Positions 48,734-56,210 of a DNA stretch of 64,000 nucleotides are shown piece after piece. The DNA is from Plesiomonas sp051652165. Lineage in GTDB: Bacteria; Pseudomonadota; Gammaproteobacteria; Enterobacterales; CAMTGL01. Made by a program: the position numbers and the translations under genes. The stretch lies in assembly GCF_051652165.1 (NCBI RefSeq), contig NZ_JBOFTR010000003.1, positions 124,001 to 188,000 on the forward strand, in the 5' to 3' direction. Below the pieces are notes generated by a model. That model made no database searches and was not told the origin of the DNA. It saw only the letters and a list, made by a program, of their open reading frames with translations. Every line of letters begins with the position of its first letter. The stretch's first letter is position 1.

Positions 48734-51391
48734 TTATGCGTACAGCGGGTTGACTTTATCTGCATCAATACCAAATCGCGCAATGGCATCTGCCACAACA
48801 GATTTAGCAACATCACCACGGCTAGCCAGCTCGGTCAGCGCAGCAACCACCACGTAATGCGCGTTCACTTCAAAGTGGCGACGCAAGTTTTCACGGCTAT
48901 CAGAACGGCCAAAACCATCAGTGCCCAGTACGCGATAGTTAGCTGCCGGTACAAATGCACGCACTTGTTCAGCGAACAGTTTCATGTAGTCAGTTGCCGC
49001 GATAGTTGGTGCATCATTCATCACAGAAGTGATATGAGCCACACGTGGCGCAGCTTCTGGATGCAGCATGTTCCAACGGTCACAATCTTGGCCTTCACGA
49101 GCCGCTTCGGTGAACGAAGTCACGCTGTATACATCAGAACCGATGCCGTAATCAGCAGACAGGATCTGTGCCGCTTCACGAACATGGCGCAAGATTGCAC
49201 CAGAACCCATCAGCTGAACTTTTGCCTTATCACCGGCAACAGTTTCCAGCTTGTAGATACCCTTACGGATACCCTCTTCTGCGCCTTCTGGCATTGCAGG
49301 CTGATGGTAGTTTTCGTTCATGGTAGTCAGGTAGTAGAACACGTTCTCCTGCTCACCATACATACGGCGCACACCGTCTTGCATCACAACAGCCAACTCA
49401 TACGCATAGGCTGGGTCGTATGCAACACAGTTAGGAATTGTCAGTGCCTGAATGTGGCTATGGCCATCTTCATGCTGCAAACCTTCACCGTTAAGCGTCG
49501 TACGGCCTGCTGTACCACCGACCAAGAAGCCGCGAGCTTGCTGATCGCCTGCTGCCCAGCACAGGTCACCAATACGCTGGAAACCAAACATTGAGTAGTA
49601 GATGTAGAACGGAATCATCGGTACATCGTTGGTGCTGTAAGAGGTTGCCGCCGCCAGCCATGAAGACCCTGCGCCCAGCTCGTTAATACCCTCTTGCAGA
49701 ACCTGACCGGCTTTATCTTCTTTGTAGTAAGAGACAACTTCACGATCTTGTGGGGTATAGTTCTGACCCTGCGGGTTATAGATACCCACCTGACGGAACA
49801 GGCCTTCCATACCAAAGGTACGTGCTTCATCGGCAATAATTGGCACAATGTGCTTACCGATATTTTTGTCTTTCAGCAGGACGTTCAGTGCACGGACAAA
49901 TGCCATCGTCGTTGAAATTTCACGCGCTTGTTCATTCAGCAGCGGCTTGAACTCTTCAAGCTCTGGCGTGATGAACTCTTGGGTGAATTTCGGCAGACGG
50001 GTTGGTACATACCCTTTCAGGGCCTGACGGCGCTCATGCAGGTAGTTGTACTCTTCAGAGCCTTCTGGGAATTTGATGTATGGCAGGTTCTGCACTTCAT
50101 CATCAGACAAGTTGATGTTGAAACGGTCACGGAACTGCTTCACGCTTTCCATATCCAGTTTCTTCACGGAGTGAGCAATGTTCTTGCCTTCCGCTGCATC
50201 ACCCATACCGTAACCTTTTACGGTCTTGGCCAGGATCACAACCGGCTTGCCTTTGGTCTCTTTCGCTTTTTGGAATGCCGCATAGACTTTAACCGGATCA
50301 TGACCACCACGGTTCAGTGACCAAATTTCGTCATCAGTCAGATCTTTAACCAGTGCTGCCGTTTCCGGATACTTGTTAAAGAAGTGCTCGCGCACGTATG
50401 CACCATCTTTTGATTTCAGGTTCTGATAGTCACCGTCAACGGTTTCACTCATCAGTTGCAGCAGCTTACCTGAGGTATCTTTCTGCAGCAGGGCATCCCA
50501 CTTAGAACCCCAGATAACTTTGATCACTTCCCAGCCAGCACCACGGAACAGGCCTTCTAGCTCTTGAATAATCTTACCGTTACCCACTACTGGGCCATCA
50601 AGGCGCTGCAGGTTACAGTTAATCACATAGCACAGGTTGTCCAGTTTCTCACGGGCGGCAAATGTCAGCGCACCTTTAGATTCTGGTTCATCCATCTCAC
50701 CATCACCCAAGAACGCATACACGGTCTGCTCTGCGGTGTTTTTCAAACCACGATCATTGAGATACTTCAGGAAACGTGCCTGATAGATAGCATTGATCGG
50801 GCCTAAACCCATAGATACGGTTGGGAACTGCCAGAACTCAGGCATCAGTTTTGGATGTGGGTAAGAAGAGACACCTTTGCCTTCAACTTCCTGACGGAAG
50901 TTGTTCAGTTGATCTTCGCTCAGACGGCCTTCAACGAAAGCACGTGCATAGATCCCCGGAGAAATATGACCTTGGAAGAACACCAAGTCACCGCCATCTT
51001 GCGCATTACGTGCGCGGAAGAAGTGGTTGAACGCCACATCATAAATGGTGGCAGAAGACTGGAAAGAAGCCATGTGGCCGCCCAGATCCAAGTCTTTCTT
51101 CGATGCATGCAGCACCGTCATGATGGCATTCCAGCGGATCGCAGAACGAATACGGCGCTCCAGATTATGATTACCCGGATAAACTGGATCAGCAGAAGCT
51201 GGAATGGTGTTGATATAATTTGTGTGAATACCGCTTGGCAGCGATACGCCACCCATACGTGCTTTATCCATGATCTGATCAATCAAAAACTGTGCACGCT
51301 CAACGCCTTCTTCGCGAATTACCGATTCGAGAGCCTGCAGCCAGTCGCTGGTTTCGATCGGATCCACGTCATTGCTCATCATGTCTGACAT
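48734..51391 (-). CDS. aceE: Pyruvate dehydrogenase E1 component
   Basis: 885 residues (E. coli 887). Homodimeric thiamine-diphosphate E1 that decarboxylates pyruvate and acetylates E2. The ThDP motif GDGEMDEPESKGA...NCNLQRLDGP is present and most blocks match E. coli. ATG 51391 is chosen (MSDMMSNDVDPIET); AAGGAAG lies 6-7 nt upstream. The longer frame to 51430 is unlikely. First structural gene after pdhR (180-bp gap without a terminator). Confidence 0.97.
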   Translation of the reverse strand: MSDMMSNDVDPIETSDWLQALESVIREEGVERAQFLIDQIMDKARMGGVSLPSGIHTNYINTIPASADPVYPGNHNLERRIRSAIRWNAIMTVLHASKKDLDLGGHMASFQSSATIYDVAFNHFFRARNAQDGGDLVFFQGHISPGIYARAFVEGRLSEDQLNNFRQEVEGKGVSSYPHPKLMPEFWQFPTVSMGLGPINAIYQARFLKYLNDRGLKNTAEQTVYAFLGDGEMDEPESKGALTFAAREKLDNLCYVINCNLQRLDGPVVGNGKIIQELEGLFRGAGWEVIKVIWGSKWDALLQKDTSGKLLQLMSETVDGDYQNLKSKDGAYVREHFFNKYPETAALVKDLTDDEIWSLNRGGHDPVKVYAAFQKAKETKGKPVVILAKTVKGYGMGDAAEGKNIAHSVKKLDMESVKQFRDRFNINLSDDEVQNLPYIKFPEGSEEYNYLHERRQALKGYVPTRLPKFTQEFITPELEEFKPLLNEQAREISTTMAFVRALNVLLKDKNIGKHIVPIIADEARTFGMEGLFRQVGIYNPQGQNYTPQDREVVSYYKEDKAGQVLQEGINELGAGSSWLAAATSYSTNDVPMIPFYIYYSMFGFQRIGDLCWAAGDQQARGFLVGGTAGRTTLNGEGLQHEDGHSHIQALTIPNCVAYDPAYAYELAVVMQDGVRRMYGEQENVFYYLTTMNENYHQPAMPEGAEEGIRKGIYKLETVAGDKAKVQLMGSGAILRHVREAAQILSADYGIGSDVYSVTSFTEAAREGQDCDRWNMLHPEAAPRVAHITSVMNDAPTIAATDYMKLFAEQVRAFVPAANYRVLGTDGFGRSDSRENLRRHFEVNAHYVVVAALTELASRGDVAKSVVADAIARFGIDADKVNPLYA

Positions 51392-51571
51392 GGTGGTCTT
51401 CCTTATCTTCTTTAGTTCGGTCAGTTTCACTTTAATCGAGATGCTCTTCTATCAGTGCATGACTGCACAAAAACACCGTCTGTTTGTGTTACTTATTCTG
51501 TAACCTATTTATTGCTAATTTATGGTCTTACTTTTTAAATCATTTTCGCAGAACAGGTGAATGAACACTTG

Positions 51572-52336
51572 TCACTCCATGCGTTGTTGAAATCGCCGTA
51601 ACGATCGCTCTTGGCGACTGTGTTCACGGCTAAGATCCAACAAAGTTTCCTCAATAAAGGCTAAATGCCGATGTGATGCTTCACGCGCTTGCTCTGGTGC
51701 ACGAGCTAATATTGCAGTAATCACATCCGCACGGTGGCAACTGACTTGCGCAAGTTTTTCACGGCGCATATACAGTAGCTCAAAATTCTGTTTTACATTT
51801 TGCTCTAACAAAGGGGCTAAACAACGGACTAAATGTAACAACACCACATTGTGTGATGCTTCTGTAACTACCACTAAATACTGCATTACCGCCTCAGCCT
51901 CGGCAGCCGGATCATCTTTTTGCTGTGCATTAATTAGGGTTTGATGGCTTTCACGTAACCGCTGAAAATCCGCATCTGTACCACGCAAAGCAGCATAGTA
52001 CGCAGAAATCCCTTCAAGGGCATGCCGTGTTTCTAACAGATCGAATTGTGATTCAGGGTGGGTAGATAATAATTCACTGAGGGGGTCACTAAAACTTTGC
52101 CAGAGTTGTTGTTGTACAAACGTACCACCACCTTGGCGGCGCAGTAGCAAACCTTTCGCTTCTAAACGCTGAATAGCTTCTCGTAATGAGGGGCGCGAAA
52201 CATCAAACTGTACAGCCAATTCACGCTCTGGCGGGAGTTTCTGCCCTGGGCGGAGTGTACCTTCAAGAATCAGGCGCTCTAACTGCTGCTCAATCACATC
52301 AGAAAGTTTGGGCTGACGAATTTTGCTATAGGCCAT
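51572..52336 (-). CDS. pdhR: Pyruvate dehydrogenase complex repressor PdhR (GntR/FadR type)
   Basis: 254 residues, E. coli length. Pyruvate-responsive repressor of aceEF-lpd and respiratory genes. The N-terminal winged helix (about 12-75) shows EGTLRPGQKLPPERELAVQFDVSRPSLREAI in the GntR pattern, and the helical FCD effector domain follows. Its own promoter region carries a perfect PdhR operator, indicating autoregulation. Expected to be the first gene of pdhR-aceE-aceF-lpdA. Confidence 0.95.
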   Translation of the reverse strand: MAYSKIRQPKLSDVIEQQLERLILEGTLRPGQKLPPERELAVQFDVSRPSLREAIQRLEAKGLLLRRQGGGTFVQQQLWQSFSDPLSELLSTHPESQFDLLETRHALEGISAYYAALRGTDADFQRLRESHQTLINAQQKDDPAAEAEAVMQYLVVVTEASHNVVLLHLVRCLAPLLEQNVKQNFELLYMRREKLAQVSCHRADVITAILARAPEQAREASHRHLAFIEETLLDLSREHSRQERSLRRFQQRME

Positions 52337-52392
52337 CTAAGAACATCCATCCGCGTTAAACTATCTGCCACATTGAAATCAATTTCGCTGGC

Positions 52393-52413
52393 TGTCAATT
52401 GGTAATACCAATT
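52393..52413 (-). promoter_or_regulatory. PdhR operator abutting the pdhR -35 box
   Basis: Perfect palindrome ATTGGTAATACCAAT (52398-52412) equals the PdhR consensus ATTGGTNNNACCAAT. On the minus strand it runs straight into TTGACA (52393-52398), a perfect -35, with a weak CAATGT 17 bp on. Binding would block RNA polymerase. Confidence 0.85.
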
Positions 52414-52536
52414 TTACTATGTGATAAAAATTACCAGAGCTGAAAAACATTGTCCAGACGAAAATTGATCTGAATCATGGTTTCATCGCTTTGATAACAA
52501 AAACGCTTCAGCTCACACAACATAAATAATAATTTA

Positions 52537-52551
52537 ATTGGTCATACCATT
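52537..52551 (-). promoter_or_regulatory. Second, weaker PdhR-like site
   Basis: ATTGGTCATACCATT matches the PdhR consensus at 11 of 12 specified bases. Centre-to-centre distance from the first site is 139 bp. Confidence 0.55.
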
Positions 52552-53028
52552 TAACGTTTAGCCTGTTTTTTTCAAAAAAAAGCGAACAAAATCAAGCTGA
52601 ATCGAGTTAGCTTAAGCGAGAAAGATGACAAAAATACTGCACAGAGTGCATAAATGATATAAGCACACAGCTCACCGTATAAACTATACAGATTGAAGAT
52701 AATTTAAAGAGAAAACTAATAGAGGATTAATAAAAAATAAAGCCTGTATTTTAACGCCTATAATATTGCATATTTTCTGATATATTCAGTTTATACGTTT
52801 CCATGGCACAGCACTGCTGCGCTATAATAAAACATTCCGTTATATTTATTTTTAATAACGCCATTGTATTACAACCCACAATATAATTTGCACATGGGCA
52901 ATAACACAACTACGCAACATAACCACCTTGAACTCTTTTTTCTACTAAGACTATAATATAATCTTTCTTGTTGATATATTCGTAAATGAAAACACTCCTC
53001 ACTTAACATCACACAAAGACATATTATA

Positions 53029-53355
53029 ATGACAATCAAATTATCCACATCGCTTCGCACGAGCTTCGTTGTTTCACTCTTCGTACTCACCTCATTTTCT
53101 GCATTTGCAAAATGCGATATGCAGAAAGCGGTTCGTAACGAAGTACTTGATAAAACCCTTGGTGTATCGAGCAAATGTACGCCACAAAAAGCGATTAAAA
53201 AAGAAATTGATAATACACTCGGTATAAGTGAGAAAAAAGAGTCACTCAATGATACAAAAGAGTCAATCAACCACACTGCAGAGCAGATTAAACAACAAAC
53301 CAACAGTGTTAAAAATAGCTATAACACCCTCTCTAATACACTTGAAAAGAAATGA
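53029..53355 (+). CDS. Small exported protein with an internal duplication, unknown function
   Basis: 108 residues, not recognised. A Sec signal peptide is clear (hydrophobic FVVSLFVLTSFSAFA, cut after A27). The mature part starts with two related segments: 28-48 (KCDMQKAVRNEVLDKTLGV) and 49-67 (KCTPQKAIKKEIDNTLGIS), each with one cysteine and the pattern KC..QKA...E(I/V)..TLG(V/I)S. The last 40 residues are polar, heptad-like and Lys/Asn/Thr-rich, perhaps a coiled coil. No good ribosome binding site is seen. A strong terminator follows. The reverse-strand frame over it is a shadow. Confidence 0.6.
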   Translation: MTIKLSTSLRTSFVVSLFVLTSFSAFAKCDMQKAVRNEVLDKTLGVSSKCTPQKAIKKEIDNTLGISEKKESLNDTKESINHTAEQIKQQTNSVKNSYNTLSNTLEKK

Positions 53356-53440
53356 TTTTCTTGAACTCCCTCTAATATCCACCGTCGTAGATAAGAGAAA
53401 TAGCGCAGGCATAGCATACCTTAAGTTAGGCTGCTTAAAC

Positions 53441-53480
53441 AAAAAACAGGGCGTACAAATCACTGTACGCCCTGTTTTTT
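53441..53480. terminator. Bidirectional terminator after the small exported protein gene
   Basis: ACAGGGCGTACA / TGTACGCCCTGT stem with a 6-nt loop, flanked by six As and six Ts. Serves the 53029-53355 gene and the convergent regulator gene. Confidence 0.9.
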
Positions 53481-53531
53481 AAATTAAGCTACATTTAGCA
53501 AAACAATATTCACATCAATATTCATGATTGC

Positions 53532-53891
53532 TTATATCGACACTCTTGGCCTAATACCTAATGCTAAACTCCACAGTTTTTGAGTCTGCTTTTGACACTG
53601 TATTTGCGTTCGACCTTTTACATTTAAACGAGCGATTGTGGGGTCTTGCTGAATTTTATCTAAACTCTTTTTAGTAATACTCAGCACATTATACAGCGAG
53701 CTAAGCTCACACTCCATCTGAGTTGTTCTTATTCTAACAATATCATCATTAGACACCATATAATTAATATATTGTCTCAATTGCTTGCTGCTTAAATTAA
53801 AATGGCGTGCTATTTCATGGCCTAATACTGATCCTTTTTTTCCATAAATCCAGTAAGCCACTTTTAAATAGTTAGGTGTTGGATTAGACAT
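53532..53891 (-). CDS. Putative CaiF/GrlA-family transcriptional regulator
   Basis: 119 residues. The N-terminal 80 residues read as a winged-helix type DNA-binding domain: YLKVAYWIYGKKGSVLGHEIARHFNLSSKQLRQYINYMVSNDDIVRI (in part), then VLSITKKSLDKI. The spacing of W, EIxxHF and a second helix resembles CaiF/GrlA regulators of enterobacteria, which control carnitine metabolism, fimbriae or type III secretion. The family call is from remembered patterns. AT-rich, flanked by AT-rich DNA, so probably acquired. Its target is unknown; the convergent exported protein gene is the nearest candidate partner. Confidence 0.5.
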   Translation of the reverse strand: MSNPTPNYLKVAYWIYGKKGSVLGHEIARHFNLSSKQLRQYINYMVSNDDIVRIRTTQMECELSSLYNVLSITKKSLDKIQQDPTIARLNVKGRTQIQCQKQTQKLWSLALGIRPRVSI

Positions 53892-54186
53892 AACTGCACC
53901 TTAAGACAAAATCATTCTCAATAATAGTTATAAATAATAATTATATGACAATATATTTGCTAAATTTAGCCCAGTCCATTAGCTCATCGTAGCGATATAC
54001 AGCTCTATCACTATACAAATCCGACCACCAAACAACAAACTAAAAAAATGAAAATAAAAATTCACTTTTTGAAATAACATGAGCACTGCTAACACAGAAC
54101 CTTACCAGTGTTGTCATGTTACCCCCTGCAAACTACACAAAAACACCTCTTACAAAACAGTGCGTAGCAATACAGGGGGAGGCGCA

Positions 54187-55029
54187 CTAAACTAATAACC
54201 CATAGATTGTCAGCACAGAAACCACTACCACCAGCAATAGTGCCGATTTTCGTGCTAACGTTACTGCCGCTTGCGGCATATCTACCCATGAATCGCTATC
54301 TTGTGGTAACAAGGCTAAACGCGTTACCTTGCCTAATATCTGATACGCCGATGCATGCAGGTCAGCCACTGCCACCGCCCACATTGGCAGCGCCTTATCC
54401 CCTTTTCCAGCAAACACATAGGCTAATGAGCAGATACGAATAGGCAACCAATCAAGCCACCCCAACAACGTATCAACACCTGACTCTGCACGTTGTGGTA
54501 TATTTTGCTCTGCCAGCCAACTTTGGTAAGCACGCAACACCGCATACCCCACCATAATAGCCGGCCCCCCTACAACAAACCAAAACGCGGGCGCAATATA
54601 GTAACGAAAATGTGTCCACAACAGTGCTGATTGCAACGCTTGTAACCGTGCAGCATCACCACCACCACATGGCAAACCATGAATCCGCGCAATATTTTCA
54701 GCTAATGCTAATGCATTTTCCGTTTCACCACGCCGCGCAGCCACTAAATAAGCGCGATAACGCATCCGCTTATACCCGGCACCAATACATAACAATCCTA
54801 ACGCTATCCAACACACCAAAGAGACCAGCCCAAACACATGCCCTTTTACCAGCAACAAACCGGCACTGATTAATAGCACACTGACTAGCCATAACAGCGT
54901 ACTTTTTATTAAAGAAGGCCGCGCAATTTTTCCCCAGAGTGGGTGCAACCAATGATCAATTTGCCAATGTTCACCCGTTTTAAACAACCGCTCCCATGCT
55001 AAAATCAGCAGTAAGCTAAATAACTTCAT
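54187..55029 (-). CDS. ampE: Inner membrane protein AmpE
   Basis: 280 residues (E. coli 284). Four hydrophobic segments (about 43-63, 65-85, 142-162, 260-278), the C terminus ending LTIYGLLV as in E. coli LTIYGALV, and the block QALQSALLWTHFRYYIAPAFWFVVGG in the central region. Thought to act with AmpD in beta-lactamase induction signalling, though its precise role is unclear. Follows ampD as in E. coli. Confidence 0.9.
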   Translation of the reverse strand: MKLFSLLLILAWERLFKTGEHWQIDHWLHPLWGKIARPSLIKSTLLWLVSVLLISAGLLLVKGHVFGLVSLVCWIALGLLCIGAGYKRMRYRAYLVAARRGETENALALAENIARIHGLPCGGGDAARLQALQSALLWTHFRYYIAPAFWFVVGGPAIMVGYAVLRAYQSWLAEQNIPQRAESGVDTLLGWLDWLPIRICSLAYVFAGKGDKALPMWAVAVADLHASAYQILGKVTRLALLPQDSDSWVDMPQAAVTLARKSALLLVVVVSVLTIYGLLV

Positions 55030-55107
55030 CCCTCAAAACCCCTCTGTATTTTTTTATCTTTTCTCTTAAGTGCAACATTCTGCAGCATTACCTAATAACT
55101 CAACCGT

Positions 55108-55689
55108 TTACTCAGTACTTACATCATCACATTGTTGCAAACACTGCATAAAATATGCCCAGTCAAACGCAATACCAGGGTCTGTTTTGCGCTGTGGTGC
55201 AATATCACTGTGGCCGGTGATCCGCGCATCGGTTATTGCGGGAAAACGCCGCTGTAACAACCGCGTAATCCGCGCCAACTGCTGATACTGCACCAACGTA
55301 TATGCCTGTGTATCTGTGCCCTCTAGCTCTATTCCTATCGAATAATCATTACACTGTGTACGTCCAGCAAAACTTGATACCCCAGCATGCCATGCGCGCT
55401 GGCTAAATGGCACATACTGCACCACCTCACCATCACGCCGAATTAAACAGTGCGCCGACACTTGTAGCTGATAAATATCAGCAAAATAGGGGTGTGCATC
55501 AGGTTGCAAGCGCCCACAAAACAGATCATCAATATAGGGCCCACCAAACTCTCCCGGTGGTAAACTAATATTGTGTACCACCAACAAAGAGATCACCTCT
55601 CCCTCAGCTCGCCCATTACAGTGTGGCGAAGGGCAACAACGCGCCCCACTCAACCAATCAGCCTGTACCGGTAAACTTAGCCGTGGCAT
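55108..55689 (-). CDS. ampD: 1,6-anhydro-N-acetylmuramyl-L-alanine amidase AmpD
   Basis: 193 residues (E. coli 183). Cytosolic zinc amidase that cleaves the anhydro-muropeptide recycling intermediate and so limits ampC induction. Zinc ligands H39, H160 and D170 (VVHNIS, GHSDIAPQRKTDPG), catalytic E121 and K168 are intact. In E. coli ampD is directly divergent from nadC; here 3.9 kb containing an effector-immunity pair lies between them. Confidence 0.95.
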   Translation of the reverse strand: MPRLSLPVQADWLSGARCCPSPHCNGRAEGEVISLLVVHNISLPPGEFGGPYIDDLFCGRLQPDAHPYFADIYQLQVSAHCLIRRDGEVVQYVPFSQRAWHAGVSSFAGRTQCNDYSIGIELEGTDTQAYTLVQYQQLARITRLLQRRFPAITDARITGHSDIAPQRKTDPGIAFDWAYFMQCLQQCDDVSTE

Positions 55690-56210
55690 AACAACAACTC
55701 TCTGATAACTGAAAAGAATATTAGTGTGCGGGATAACCCCCCATACGGCAAGTTTTGCTCCACTTCCCTAACCTCGGCATGCATATCTGACTAAAATCAA
55801 CCCCCTACTTTTGGGGATACACAGCCAAAACGGTTTTACATGCGAAAAAATCCCGATATTTTCAACGCAATCATCAAGCCCCGCATAAATAGTACGCACA
55901 GTCTTTTTGCACCCTCTTAGCTTGCTTTATCTTCATACAGTTTATGCCGCTATACAGAATAATCACTTTTTTTACGCAACCTGTTGCGCACCTTTTAGAT
56001 AATTATCTTGTTTATGCCATGTTTGCTGGCTACTTTGCGCATATCACGCAATGTCTTGCTGGCTTGGCAGACTGCCTCATTGAAAAATCAACTACTTTAT
56101 TGATTTAAAAGAACTTTTATCTTTGGCATGAAACATGCTCTGGCTCTAAACATCATGCAAGTGCTCATATAAATAGCCATGGCCATATCACACAGGATAG
56201 AACATCAAAG
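55690..56210. other. Upstream region of the effector gene (521 bp)
   Basis: AT-rich with no supported gene. Contains a small CCCC/GGGG hairpin near 55801-55816 and a sigma-54 type promoter near its right end (separate entry). The ampD promoter must lie at its left end. Confidence 0.5.
56124..56139 (+). promoter_or_regulatory. Sigma-54 (-24/-12) type promoter of the effector gene
   Basis: TGGCATGaaacATGCT has GG at 56125-56126 and GC at 56137-56138, the exact 12-bp -24 to -12 spacing of sigma-54 promoters (consensus TGGCACGnnnnTTGCT; two mismatches). The implied start is near 56150, about 60 bp before the effector ATG. Confidence 0.65.

Larger units (their letters stand above)
52337..53028. 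other. AT-rich region between pdhR and the small exported protein gene (692 bp)
   Basis: Beyond the two PdhR sites no gene is supported. A TATAAT at 52823-52828 may belong to a promoter for the downstream 108-residue protein, but lacks a clear -35. E. coli carries aroP on the ampE side of pdhR; that gene is absent here. Confidence 0.45.

Noticed and set aside
48626..49594. 322-residue plus-strand open frame opposite aceF/aceE
   Set aside because: It lies wholly antisense to strongly conserved aceE/aceF, has Cys/His/Thr-rich shadow composition and no domain pattern.
52869..53303. 144-residue minus-strand frame opposite the small exported protein gene
   Set aside because: The plus-strand gene has a signal peptide, an internal repeat and a terminator; the minus frame has shadow composition.
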